Below, piece by piece: positions 35,549-44,243 of a DNA stretch of 64,000 bases. This stretch comes from Parabacteroides faecis (GTDB lineage Bacteria; Bacteroidota; Bacteroidia; Bacteroidales; Tannerellaceae). Under the pieces are notes generated by a model. That model made no database searches. It was not told the DNA's origin and was given only the letters and a program-made list of their open reading frames with translations. A program made the translations under genes and the position numbers. Each line of letters starts with the position of its first letter. The first letter of the stretch is position 1. The stretch is taken from NCBI RefSeq assembly GCF_014647375.1, contig NZ_BMPB01000003.1, positions 124,001 through 188,000 of the forward strand, written 5' to 3'.

Positions 35549-36478
35549 TTACTCAAATATATCGACTTCACTCCGGTAAGGGACAGAAGATTGTGCCCCG
35601 ACCCGGGTTACCGAGATTGCCGAAGCCTTACAAGCGAAACGGACTGCCTCCAATTGACTCCGTCCTTCCGATAAAGCAACAATCAGTGCACCGTTAAAGA
35701 CATCACCGGCAGCGGTTGTATCCACGGCTTCCACTTTCAGAGCCGGTACAAAATCCGCTTCCTCAGCACCATACACCAATGCTCCTTTCGAACCCAGCGT
35801 AATGATAACATTCTCCACTCCCATTTCAGAAAGTATACGGGCTGCCTTAACCGCCGATTCCCGATCGGTTATCTTCACACCGGAAATCATTTCAGCTTCC
35901 GTCTCATTTGGGGTGATCATGTAGAGATGTTTCAGTAATGACGGAGACAATGGATGCGCCGGAGCAGGATTCAGTATCACTTTTTTATGCTTGCGATAAG
36001 CCATTTCCGCAACATACTCGACTGTTTCCATCGGAATCTCCAACTGCATCAGGACAATATCCGCCTGGTCGATCGCCTCTTCCGCTTTTACCAGGTCGGC
36101 CGGTAATAAATTGGCATTTGCCCCTGAAGCAACAACAATGCAGTTTTCGGCATGATCGTCCACGGTAATCAAAGCGACCCCGGAAGGATGCTCCGAATCA
36201 GAAAAGATATACGAGGTATTGATGCCTTCTTCCTCAAAAAGTTGTTGCGACTGATGACCGAAAATATCACTGCCCGTTTTACATATAAAAGTGACGGAAG
36301 CTCCCAAACGGGCAATAGTGACTGCCTGGTTGGCCCCTTTACCACCGGGGTTCATAAAGAATGTCCCTCCCACAATGGTTTCCCCCGGACGGGGAAGATG
36401 TCCGGCTTTAATAACCATATCCGTATTGCTGCTACCAACCACCAGGATATTATGCCGGTCTAATTGTTCAGTGTCCAT
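35549..36478 (-). CDS. rbsK: Ribokinase (PfkB family)
   Basis: This 309-residue kinase has the PfkB signatures GHLPRPGETIVGGTFFMNPGGKGANQAVTIARLGA near the N-terminus and VEAVDTTAAGDVFNGALIVAL (anion hole and catalytic Asp) near residue 245. The hydroxyl-binding GSSNTDM at the start is typical of ribokinase. It phosphorylates ribose to ribose-5-phosphate. The ATG at 36478 is used because the longer frame starts at a TTG. It is the first gene of the ribose module, with a -7 box upstream. Confidence 0.92.
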   Translation of the reverse strand: MDTEQLDRHNILVVGSSNTDMVIKAGHLPRPGETIVGGTFFMNPGGKGANQAVTIARLGASVTFICKTGSDIFGHQSQQLFEEEGINTSYIFSDSEHPSGVALITVDDHAENCIVVASGANANLLPADLVKAEEAIDQADIVLMQLEIPMETVEYVAEMAYRKHKKVILNPAPAHPLSPSLLKHLYMITPNETEAEMISGVKITDRESAVKAARILSEMGVENVIITLGSKGALVYGAEEADFVPALKVEAVDTTAAGDVFNGALIVALSEGRSQLEAVRFACKASAISVTRVGAQSSVPYRSEVDIFE

Positions 36479-36512
36479 ATCTATAAAATTTAAAGTCTGC
36501 AATGAAGCGATA

Positions 36513-36520
36513 CAAATATA
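36513..36520 (-). promoter_or_regulatory. -7 promoter box for the ribose module
   Basis: The minus strand reads TATATTTG, 35 bases before the ribokinase ATG. Confidence 0.6.
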
Positions 36521-36775
36521 ACTTTATATTCTCTACTATTCTATGAATAATTCGAGTATACAGATAAACCCAAATCTAAGATTTATTTCTACCATAGAAC
36601 AATAAATCACTAATAAACAAATGAATATAATTCACAAAACAAGTTATAAATATCCATCTTACCGAGAGTAAAACAACAATAGAAAAAACATTTTTACAGT
36701 CCTCATATGAAAAAGTTTATTTAATTTCGTCGTGCAACAGGAACTAATATCCTGAAAGAACAATCCGATACAGAT

Positions 36776-38311
36776 ATGAAATACACAAATCCGGATCATC
36801 TGATCCTGCTTATTCAATCACTTACCAAAGCGGAAAAAAGATATTTCCGCCTGTACGCGAATTTGCAAAGCGGTGAAAAGAACTATCTCCTTCTGTTCGA
36901 CCTGATCAATAAAGGGACTCCCTCCGAGGATATCTGTAAACTTTACTGTCAGGAACAGAGCAAAGGCAACTTTGAGATGGCGGCGAAACATCTTTACCGG
37001 GTGATCATGGACTGCCTGACCCATCTACGAAAGAAAGAAGATGTACAGACAGCGATCTTCGACCATATCACCAAAGCCGAGATACTTTTTGAAAGGGAAC
37101 TCTTCGATGCCGCTTTCAGCCAGTTGGATAAAGCCAAAAGCCTGGCAGTGACTTATGAGAACGACCCTCTTCTCCTTCTCATCCGGAGGACAGAACTGAA
37201 ATATCTCAGTTCGCTTGGCTTTAAGGAGATTTCCGAAAGGGAGTTAGTCAGTAAGCAGATGAAAATAAACGACGTTATGAAGTATTCAAGAAATACGAAC
37301 CTTCATCTGCAACTATATGATATTCTAAAGCACCGCATCACCTATAAAGGATATGTCCGGTCGGACAAACAGAAAGATAACCTGAACGATCTGGTATTGA
37401 GCGAACTCAATCTGATAGCCAATAGTTCATATAAAGGTTTTGAGGCAAAAAAACTACACCTGCTGTTCCAGGCAGCCTACTATCTGAATACAGGTAATTA
37501 TAAATCAGCGATCCGCTTTTATCAGGAACTTATCGCTCTTTTTGAATCGAACCAGCATCTAATTCTGAATCCTCCGATCTATTATCTGAGCGCAATAAAG
37601 GGTGTACTGGACAGCCTCCATACAGCAGGTTTATATAAAGAAATGCCCTTCTTTATCGAACGGTTGAAAAAGATACAACAAGGCAACTACGCTACCGAAT
37701 TTCTTCTGGAAATAAGTGCTTGCATCTATCAATACGAACAGACTGCTCTGATAAATACGGGAAAATTGGAAGAGGCACTCCACCTATCGGAAGAAAACGA
37801 AGACAGCTTATTCAAAAAGGCCGGTTTACTCAGACCGGAGACACAACTTAAATTGTATCTGAATACTGCGATCCTTCATCTATGTCTGGGAAATCCCGGT
37901 AAAGCACGTAAAAGCATGAAGAAGATATTCAGTGCTGGCAAACAATTCTATGCGTTACCATCCTATAAAACAGCACGTTTGATCAACCTCCTTATACAGG
38001 CGGAACTCGGGGATTACAGTTTCTTTGAGAATGAGATCAACTCCATCAAACGGAATATGCGTTATGAAAAGCAGACGTACCAAACAGAGAAACTTTTGTT
38101 CCGCTTTGTCATGGGGTATCCGTTGCCATCTTATGAGAAAGCCCAAAATAAATTGTGGATGCAATTCCAAAAAGAAATAACGAAGATCAGGCAGGATAAA
38201 TACGAAAAACAGTTACTTAAAACATTCGATATCCTTTCCTGGATAGAAAGCAAACTGACCGACAGAGCGTTTGCAGAGATACTGGTGGAAAGGAATACGG
38301 AGTTACAATAG
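36776..38311 (+). CDS. Large helical-repeat protein of unknown function, divergent from the ribose module
   Basis: This 511-residue protein has no signal peptide or membrane helix. The N-terminus, DHLILLIQSLTKAEKRYFRLYA, is a pattern I associate with a Bacteroidetes family of unknown function. The rest reads as TPR-like helical pairs (for example LLFQAAYYLNTGNYKSAIRFYQELIALFESNQ near 235-265 and LYLNTAILHLCLGNPGKARKSMKKIFSAGKQFYAL near 360-395). It faces away from ribokinase across a 297-bp AT-rich gap. This is a typical arrangement for a regulator, but no DNA-binding motif is evident. The gap has only a weak -7 candidate near 36720. Confidence 0.85.
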   Translation: MKYTNPDHLILLIQSLTKAEKRYFRLYANLQSGEKNYLLLFDLINKGTPSEDICKLYCQEQSKGNFEMAAKHLYRVIMDCLTHLRKKEDVQTAIFDHITKAEILFERELFDAAFSQLDKAKSLAVTYENDPLLLLIRRTELKYLSSLGFKEISERELVSKQMKINDVMKYSRNTNLHLQLYDILKHRITYKGYVRSDKQKDNLNDLVLSELNLIANSSYKGFEAKKLHLLFQAAYYLNTGNYKSAIRFYQELIALFESNQHLILNPPIYYLSAIKGVLDSLHTAGLYKEMPFFIERLKKIQQGNYATEFLLEISACIYQYEQTALINTGKLEEALHLSEENEDSLFKKAGLLRPETQLKLYLNTAILHLCLGNPGKARKSMKKIFSAGKQFYALPSYKTARLINLLIQAELGDYSFFENEINSIKRNMRYEKQTYQTEKLLFRFVMGYPLPSYEKAQNKLWMQFQKEITKIRQDKYEKQLLKTFDILSWIESKLTDRAFAEILVERNTELQ

Positions 38312-38365
38312 CCTGTAACTCCATTTTTCAGAAACCCGAAAACATATCATTTCCCAATTATGTTC

Positions 38366-38373
38366 TATCTTTG
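38366..38373 (+). promoter_or_regulatory. -7 promoter box for the ABC exporter operon
   Basis: TATCTTTG ends only ten bases before the ATG at 38384, implying a very short leader. It overlaps the earlier in-frame ATG at 38360, which argues against that start. Confidence 0.6.
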
Positions 38374-38383
38374 TAACAACGAT

Positions 38384-40108
38384 ATGGGAAAATACTGGCA
38401 AATTCTTAAACGATATAAAGTGGGATTGTTGATCAGCCCGCTTCTTGTACTGATCACTGTGCTGTGCGAAACGGTTCAGCCGATGTTCATGGCTGAAATC
38501 ATTGACAACGGGGTCATGCCACGTGACCTGTCCGTTATTACCCGGATCGGGACCTATATGGTGTTAGTATCCGTCGGGGGATTATTAGTCAGTATTGTGA
38601 ATACTTACATTTCTTCCCGCATCGGAATCGGCTTCGGTACAGATCTACGGGGAACACTCTTCAATAAAATACAACAACTATCCTTTTTCGATATCGACAA
38701 ATTCAGTTCAGCTTCGCTTGTCACAAGGCTTACTAGCGATATATCCCGCATACAACAGATCGTTCTGATGTCGATGAGACTTTTATTACGCTCTCCACTG
38801 ATGCTCGTCATGGCCGTTTTCTTTGTCGTCAGCATCAATAAACAACTGGCGTTGGTCCTGATAGCCGCTATCCCGATCCTCGGAGGAAGTGTCTACCTGA
38901 TCCTGAGTAAAGGATTTCCTTATTTCCTGAAAGTACAACAGAAAGTAGACCAACTGAATGGTGTGGTCAGGGAAAACCTCATCAATATCCGTGTCGTCAA
39001 ATCTTTTGTCAGGGAAGATTTTGAGACGGATAAATTCGTCAAAAGCAGTGAAGAACTGCGCGATATGGTGATCCGTGCGTCCAACATCGTCGTTTCCATC
39101 TTTCCGGTCATGCAGTTAGTCATGAATTTATCCATACTATCCATCCTTTGGCTGGGTGGGCAAAAGGTGATGGACGGCGAACTGAAGGTGGGCGAACTGA
39201 TCTCATTCGTGAATTACGTTTTCCAGGTACTGATGTCATTGATGATGCTCTCAATGGTCATTATGTCGTACTCCCGCGCTTCCGCTTCCTCTAAACGGAT
39301 CATGGAAGTGCTCAATACGGAACCCTCCCTGACAAACACCCGGGAAGGGCTTCAAAACAAACACCGGGTAGAGAAAGGAGAAGTGACATTTAATGATGTC
39401 AGTTTCCGTTATATCGGTGGAGAAAATGACATTCTACAGCATATCAGCTTCCGGGCCGAACCCGGCGAAACGATTGCGCTGGTCGGTGCTACCGGCTCTG
39501 CCAAAAGCTCCCTGGTACAACTGATACCACGGTTATACGATGTTACTGCCGGAGAAATCCGGATCGACAACATCCCGATAAAAGACTATAACCTGGATGA
39601 ACTTCACCAGGGGATCGGCATGGTCCTCCAAAAAAACGAGCTATTCACCGGAACGATCGTCGAGAACCTCAGATGGGGAAAACCCGACGCATCGATGGAA
39701 GAGATAGAAGAAGCCACCCGTGCCGCCGAAGCACACGATTTTATCCAGTCCTTCACGGACGGTTACAATACGTTGCTGGGACGCGGAGGCATCAATCTTT
39801 CCGGCGGACAGAAACAGCGTATCTGCATCGCCCGTGCGTTGCTCCGTAAACCTAAGATACTGATCCTGGATGACAGTACGAGTGCTGTCGATACGGAAAC
39901 AGAACTGAAAATACGGAACAACCTGAATGCGTTGTTACACGACACGACTGTATTTATCATCACCCAGCGGATCAATACGATGCAATCGGCCGACCGGGTG
40001 ATCGTACTCGAAGAGGGCGAGATCAACGCCATAGGAACTCCGGATGAATTGATCGAAACATCTACCGTTTATCAGGAAATCTATCATTCACAACAAGTAT
40101 TATTATAG
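38384..40108 (+). CDS. ABC exporter subunit with degenerate ATP site
   Basis: This 574-residue fusion has a six-helix ABC exporter domain (about 10-310) followed by an ATPase domain. The ATPase has an unusual Walker A, GATGSAKSS (the usual Gly before Lys is Ala), a normal signature NLSGGQKQR and a Walker B ILILDDSTSAVD in which the catalytic Glu is Asp. These are the marks of the subunit carrying the degenerate site in heterodimeric exporters. The partner gene begins three bases downstream. The start at 38384 is chosen because the upstream ATG lies before the promoter box. Substrate unknown; relatives export drugs or lipids. Confidence 0.93.
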   Translation: MGKYWQILKRYKVGLLISPLLVLITVLCETVQPMFMAEIIDNGVMPRDLSVITRIGTYMVLVSVGGLLVSIVNTYISSRIGIGFGTDLRGTLFNKIQQLSFFDIDKFSSASLVTRLTSDISRIQQIVLMSMRLLLRSPLMLVMAVFFVVSINKQLALVLIAAIPILGGSVYLILSKGFPYFLKVQQKVDQLNGVVRENLINIRVVKSFVREDFETDKFVKSSEELRDMVIRASNIVVSIFPVMQLVMNLSILSILWLGGQKVMDGELKVGELISFVNYVFQVLMSLMMLSMVIMSYSRASASSKRIMEVLNTEPSLTNTREGLQNKHRVEKGEVTFNDVSFRYIGGENDILQHISFRAEPGETIALVGATGSAKSSLVQLIPRLYDVTAGEIRIDNIPIKDYNLDELHQGIGMVLQKNELFTGTIVENLRWGKPDASMEEIEEATRAAEAHDFIQSFTDGYNTLLGRGGINLSGGQKQRICIARALLRKPKILILDDSTSAVDTETELKIRNNLNALLHDTTVFIITQRINTMQSADRVIVLEEGEINAIGTPDELIETSTVYQEIYHSQQVLL

Positions 40109-40111
40109 GAT

Positions 40112-41878
40112 ATGGCACACGGAGATCATTTAAAAGAGAATGCAAAGCCCCGGGAAGGAAAGAAAACTTTCTTCCGGCTGATTTCGTACCTGTCCTGCGA
40201 CAAGCAGCTGTTGTTCGTGATCGGCTTCCTGATCATTGTCAGTATCGTGGCTAATCTATTGGGGTCATACATGTTGCGCCCGATTATCAATGATTATATC
40301 CTTCCCGGAGACTTTCACGGACTGATCAGGGTCTTGGCTATCCTTGCCGCCATTTACCTGACAGGAGTTGCCGCCGTCTATATCCAATATATCCTACTGA
40401 ATAAAATAGGCCAGCGTACCGTTACCCGTATGCGTGCCGACCTTTTCCAGAAAATGGAACATCTGCCTGTCAAATATTTCGACACTCACCAGCACGGCGA
40501 CCTGATGAGTCGTTACACGAATGACATAGACAAGATCAGCGATGCACTGACCGACAGTCTGTCGGATATGTTGTCGAGCGCTCTTACCCTGATCGGTATC
40601 TTCTGCCTGATGTTATATATCAGTCCGATACTTACTCTGGTAACTCTGATCACCGTTCCACTAATGTTCCTCTTTGCCAAAGGGATCGTTCAGCGAAGCC
40701 GCAAATACTTCAAAGCCCAGCAGGAGTCTATCGGTACCCTGAACGGTTATATAGAAGAAATGATAAGCGGCCAGAAGGTGATCAAAGTGTTCGGACACGA
40801 AAAGAAAGTACAGTCCGACTTCGATACGCTCAACGACGACTTGAAAGGTAAATCGGAGAAAGCTCAGTTCTACTCCGGTATGATGATGCCCGTCATGCAG
40901 AACCTGAACACATTGAATTACGTCTTTATCACGATTGTAGGTGCCCTACTCGCCATCTTTCGTGGTTTCGATGTCGGCGGTCTTGCAGCCTTCCTGCAAT
41001 ATTCCCGCCAGTTCGGACGTCCGATCAATGAATTGGCCAGCCTTTACAACAGTATCCAGGCAGCCATCGCCGGAGCCGAACGTATCTTCGAAGTGATCGA
41101 CGAAGCACCGGAAACACCGGACTCCCCCGAAGCCATCGCTTTACAACAGGTACAGGGAGATGTTTCCATGAAAGACGTTTATTTCGGATACAAACCGGAG
41201 AAAACGATCCTGAAAGGTATCTCGCTCCATGCTTCTGCCGGTTGTAAAATAGCATTGGTCGGTGCCACCGGAGCCGGGAAAACAACCATCCTGAACATGT
41301 TCCCCCGTTTCTTCGATATCCAGTCGGGCGAAATTGCCATAGACGGTCACCCGATACAACTGATCAAACGAAACAGCCTGCGCCAATCCATGGCGATCGT
41401 CTTGCAGGACACTCACTTGTTCACAGGAACTGTCCGCGAAAATATCCGCTTCGGACGTCTGGACGCGACCGATGAAGAAGTTGTACAAGCAGCCAAACTG
41501 ACTGCCGCCCATTCTTTCATCAAACGTCTGCCCCAGGGATACGATACCTTGCTGGAAAACGACGGTGCCAACCTCAGCCAGGGACAACGTCAGTTGCTCA
41601 ATATCGCCCGTGCCGCTATTGCCGACCCTCCTATCCTATTATTGGACGAAGCAACCAGCAATATCGACACCCGTAGCGAGATACTCATCCAGAAAGGTCT
41701 CGACCAACTGATGCAGGGACGCACCAGCCTGATTATCGCCCACCGCCTCTCTACCATCAGAAACGCAGACGTGATCCTGGTACTCGAACACGGACAGATC
41801 GTAGAACGAGGAAATCATGAAGAACTTCTCCGCTTAAAAGGGATATATTACTCGCTAAATCAGGAGCAGTTCAAGTAA
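40112..41878 (+). CDS. ABC exporter subunit with consensus catalytic site
   Basis: This 588-residue subunit has an exporter membrane domain (about 30-330) and an ATPase with canonical Walker A GATGAGKTT, Walker B ILLLDEATSNID (catalytic Glu present) and switch IIAHRLSTI. Its signature is the altered NLSQGQRQL. Combined with the upstream subunit this gives one fully consensus site (this Walker A/B with the partner's LSGGQ) and one degenerate site, as in LmrCD- or TM287/288-like exporters. Confidence 0.94.
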   Translation: MAHGDHLKENAKPREGKKTFFRLISYLSCDKQLLFVIGFLIIVSIVANLLGSYMLRPIINDYILPGDFHGLIRVLAILAAIYLTGVAAVYIQYILLNKIGQRTVTRMRADLFQKMEHLPVKYFDTHQHGDLMSRYTNDIDKISDALTDSLSDMLSSALTLIGIFCLMLYISPILTLVTLITVPLMFLFAKGIVQRSRKYFKAQQESIGTLNGYIEEMISGQKVIKVFGHEKKVQSDFDTLNDDLKGKSEKAQFYSGMMMPVMQNLNTLNYVFITIVGALLAIFRGFDVGGLAAFLQYSRQFGRPINELASLYNSIQAAIAGAERIFEVIDEAPETPDSPEAIALQQVQGDVSMKDVYFGYKPEKTILKGISLHASAGCKIALVGATGAGKTTILNMFPRFFDIQSGEIAIDGHPIQLIKRNSLRQSMAIVLQDTHLFTGTVRENIRFGRLDATDEEVVQAAKLTAAHSFIKRLPQGYDTLLENDGANLSQGQRQLLNIARAAIADPPILLLDEATSNIDTRSEILIQKGLDQLMQGRTSLIIAHRLSTIRNADVILVLEHGQIVERGNHEELLRLKGIYYSLNQEQFK

Positions 41879-41968
41879 TTTAATTGTATTTACTGGCATA
41901 CCATCTCTTAAAAAGTAATCTTTAGAAAGCTTTTAGGGTTAAAAGCTGTGTCAGAAAATAAAGGGAAA

Positions 41969-41994
41969 ACGACCTGCTTATACAAACAGGTCGT
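41969..41994 (-). terminator. Terminator overlapping the end of hepT
   Basis: ACGACCTG (41969-41976) pairs with CAGGTCGT (41987-41994). The minus strand continues TTTTCCCTTTATTTTC. The hairpin includes the last codons of hepT. Confidence 0.7.
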
Positions 41995-42382
41995 CATAAA
42001 GTCCTGACTCCAAATCTGAAATGATCTTTTTTAAAGTTATAAGTAAAGGTTGAAGCTCATTCTTTACAATATCAAATATAATCTCCGGGTTAACTGATAG
42101 ATAATCGTGAGAAATTATATTTCTTAATCCAAAAATATCCCGCCATGAAACGTCTGTATAACATTCCAATAACCGTCCTTCTGTAGGAAGGTCAATCTTT
42201 TTCATCGTCTCACCAATAGTTTGAAGCCGCATACATGTAGCATCAAACAAATTCATACCTTCATTCGATAACAAGAAATCATGATGACGCACCACTCCTT
42301 GTGTACAATTTATGGCCAATTCCGTGCGCATCACAACGAAATCCAACATATCGAGTATTGTTTCCTTAGATATAGATTGCAT
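41978..42382 (-). CDS. hepT: HepT-family toxin (HEPN RNase fold)
   Basis: This 134-residue helical protein carries the HEPN/HepT signature R-x4-H-x-Y as R87, H92 and Y94 in LRNIISHDYL. HepT proteins act as toxins, and the MntA nucleotidyltransferase neutralises them by AMP-modifying the Tyr. The ATG at 42382 is used because a longer frame starts at TTG. It overlaps the antitoxin gene by 17 bases. Confidence 0.9.
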   Translation of the reverse strand: MQSISKETILDMLDFVVMRTELAINCTQGVVRHHDFLLSNEGMNLFDATCMRLQTIGETMKKIDLPTEGRLLECYTDVSWRDIFGLRNIISHDYLSVNPEIIFDIVKNELQPLLITLKKIISDLESGLYDDLFV

Positions 42383-42659
42383 CTTTCTCAATATTGCGCC
42401 GAAACAATGCTCTCATTGTATCATGCAGGGTTATAACATCCACTCTTGTTCGAAAGAGTTTTTCTAAATCTTCCTGAATATCCATCAAGGTATGATAGCT
42501 GGTTTCCCGAAGTTTCACACAAACATCAATATCACTCCCCTCTCGTTGTTCTCCACGGGCAACGGAGCCGAAAAGGCCAAGAGTCATAATGCCGTACTTC
42601 TCCGCCGAATGAGCTTTGAAATCGCGCAACATTTCTACAATTTCAGCAGTTGTTTTCAT
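42366..42659 (-). CDS. mntA: MntA-family nucleotidyltransferase antitoxin
   Basis: This 97-residue minimal nucleotidyltransferase has the motif FGSVARGEQREGSDIDVCV (G-S ... D-x-D). It precedes hepT with an overlap, the normal MntA-HepT order. It would AMPylate the HepT Tyr to silence it. A -7 box lies 34 bases upstream. Confidence 0.92.
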   Translation of the reverse strand: MKTTAEIVEMLRDFKAHSAEKYGIMTLGLFGSVARGEQREGSDIDVCVKLRETSYHTLMDIQEDLEKLFRTRVDVITLHDTMRALFRRNIEKDAIYI

Positions 42660-42692
42660 TTTGTTACTCTCTTTCTTTGTTTATGTGCATTA

Positions 42693-42700
42693 CAAAGATA
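42693..42700 (-). promoter_or_regulatory. -7 promoter box for mntA-hepT
   Basis: The minus strand reads TATCTTTG, 34 bases before the mntA ATG. Confidence 0.6.
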
Positions 42701-42773
42701 CAATATAAAAATAATATAAAATGTAAATGCAGCAAGAAAGTAATGTATGAGCGGTTTAGCTTAAAGAGCTACC

Positions 42774-43502
42774 TCAAACCCTCCGATAAACATCCTCAAA
42801 CGGCAGCCTGCACCGTTCTCCCCAGATTCCCTTATTTCCGTCTCGTATTCCACAGGGAATAGCCATATTTATTTCAGCCCCGTGAGGTAACTTCAGTGCC
42901 TTTTTCAGCCGTCGGCTGTCCAGCCCTTCTAAAGGACAAGTATCATACCCTTCGTTTGCCATCGCAATCATAAACGTCTGAGCTGCAAGTGCACACGATT
43001 TATGGGCAACCACACGCACATCATTCTCAGATACTTCGAGCATCATCGGACGAAAGATACTGATGGTATTAGCCAGCAGCTTCCTGAACAACCCCAAAAC
43101 CCCGAAGAACCGGGCATAAACAAACGGCATCAATTTCCCGTAGTATAATTCCCGGTCTTTGATACGTTTATCCTGACGTTCTTTCGGACTGTTCCGACGA
43201 ATATTCTCCCGTTCGAAATCGAGAACGAACCGAGCATGTTTCTTGTACAAGTCCCGCCGTACAACGAAAACAACGATTTGCGAAGCAGTCGAAGCCGCTT
43301 TCTGGTCGAGACAAGCTCTTGAAACTTCCGCCAACAATTTGGGCTCCGTAATATGGTAAAACTCCCACAACTGCATATTCGAACTGTTGGGAGCCAATGT
43401 CGCCAGTTCCAGACAATGCTTCACCCTTTCCGGATCCATCGGTTTTTCTTTATCATATGCCCGTACCGAACGGCGGTAATTGAGGACTTCTTCTAAATTC
43501 AT
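42774..43502 (-). CDS. Nitroreductase-family flavoprotein
   Basis: This 242-residue protein has the FMN-binding start YRRSVRAYDKEKPMDPERV, LATLAPNSSNMQLWEFYHI and the C-terminal GYDTCPLEGLDSRRLKKALKLP, typical of nitroreductases that reduce nitro groups or quinones with NAD(P)H. It contains an insertion of about 40 basic and aromatic residues (PKERQDKRIKDRELYYGKLMPFVYARFFGVLGLFRKLL) that smaller family members lack. It is probably a single gene, with a -7 box at 43544-43551. Confidence 0.9.
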   Translation of the reverse strand: MNLEEVLNYRRSVRAYDKEKPMDPERVKHCLELATLAPNSSNMQLWEFYHITEPKLLAEVSRACLDQKAASTASQIVVFVVRRDLYKKHARFVLDFERENIRRNSPKERQDKRIKDRELYYGKLMPFVYARFFGVLGLFRKLLANTISIFRPMMLEVSENDVRVVAHKSCALAAQTFMIAMANEGYDTCPLEGLDSRRLKKALKLPHGAEINMAIPCGIRDGNKGIWGERCRLPFEDVYRRV

Positions 43503-43543
43503 AATGCTGACTTATTTGATTAAAATACTTTTCTATATCACTA

Positions 43544-43551
43544 CAAAATTA
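43544..43551 (-). promoter_or_regulatory. -7 promoter box for the nitroreductase gene
   Basis: The minus strand reads TAATTTTG (TAnnTTTG), 42 bases before the ATG at 43502 and overlapping the stop codon of the upstream gene. Confidence 0.45.
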
Positions 43552-44148
43552 AAACATTCCCACAATATGTTTGTTTACCAGCACAACATCTCCATCCTTT
43601 ACTTTATGTTTCTTTAGCGGATAACCCTCAGGACTGAATATCGCTTTTGCCTCTATCAGCCGATTTAACTGATTTGCAGACAATCCTAAACAAATTCGAA
43701 TGACAGAAGATAACTTTAACCCGAACTCAAAACGGGTTTGAATCTTGAATGTTACAAACTCATCATCCGCATTCAAGATATCATTTATCGAAATATCGTC
43801 ATGCAATATCTCATATTCGACACTGCTATAATCCAACTCGACACTATTTTTTCGCCCTGTTTCGGAAGAAAAAGCATACTCCCATGCAAGTTCTTCATCG
43901 TTTTCCGAAAACTTACGAAATAACTCTTTCTTTATCTGTTCAGGTTTTGTGCGTGACAAAATCGTTAGGTTATATGTACTATCACATTCTACGCATCTAT
44001 AAATCAACCAGACATCTATATTCCTTTTTTGCGCATTCATTCTGAATTTGTTACTACAATAAAACCGGTCGCAATTACAATGATTACATTTTCTTTTTAA
44101 GGCAGGAGTATTTTTAGGCTTTATCTCCCATATATATTCAGTTTCCAT
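43549..44148 (-). CDS. DUF1062 zinc-ribbon-containing protein
   Basis: This 199-residue protein has cysteines C21, C24, C26, C31, C52 and C55 (CNHCNCDRFYC and CVEC), suggesting a zinc-binding ribbon. A C-terminal region, SSVIRICLGLSANQLNRLIEAKAIFSPEGYPLKKHKVKDGDVVLV, resembles an S4-like RNA-binding fold. This combination is the DUF1062 family, whose function is not established. It may bind nucleic acid. A short reading frame overlaps its start on the same strand. Confidence 0.85.
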   Translation of the reverse strand: METEYIWEIKPKNTPALKRKCNHCNCDRFYCSNKFRMNAQKRNIDVWLIYRCVECDSTYNLTILSRTKPEQIKKELFRKFSENDEELAWEYAFSSETGRKNSVELDYSSVEYEILHDDISINDILNADDEFVTFKIQTRFEFGLKLSSVIRICLGLSANQLNRLIEAKAIFSPEGYPLKKHKVKDGDVVLVNKHIVGMF

Positions 44149-44243
44149 TCTTTATACTGTGCTTGATATTCTTTGAAATATTTGATTATGATCCACAGCA
44201 TTACAGTTATAGCAAACTCAGAAGTCGCCATAAACAACCACAT
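44121..44243 (-). CDS. Possible 40-residue membrane peptide or gene remnant
   Basis: A short frame with one hydrophobic stretch (MWLFMATSEFAITVMLWIIIKYF) followed by a charged end (KEYQAQYKEWK). It overlaps the start of the DUF1062 gene by 28 bases in another frame, so coupled translation is possible. It might instead be the tail of a lost membrane-protein gene. There is no further support. Confidence 0.3.
   Translation of the reverse strand: MWLFMATSEFAITVMLWIIIKYFKEYQAQYKEWKLNIYGR

Noticed and set aside
36709-36740. Promoter for the TPR-like gene near TTTAATTTCG
   Set aside because: It departs from TAnnTTTG at the last bases, so it is too weak to annotate as a feature.
38360-38383. Upstream ATG for the first ABC exporter gene
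   Set aside because: A perfect -7 box lies downstream of it, so that codon would not be in the transcript.
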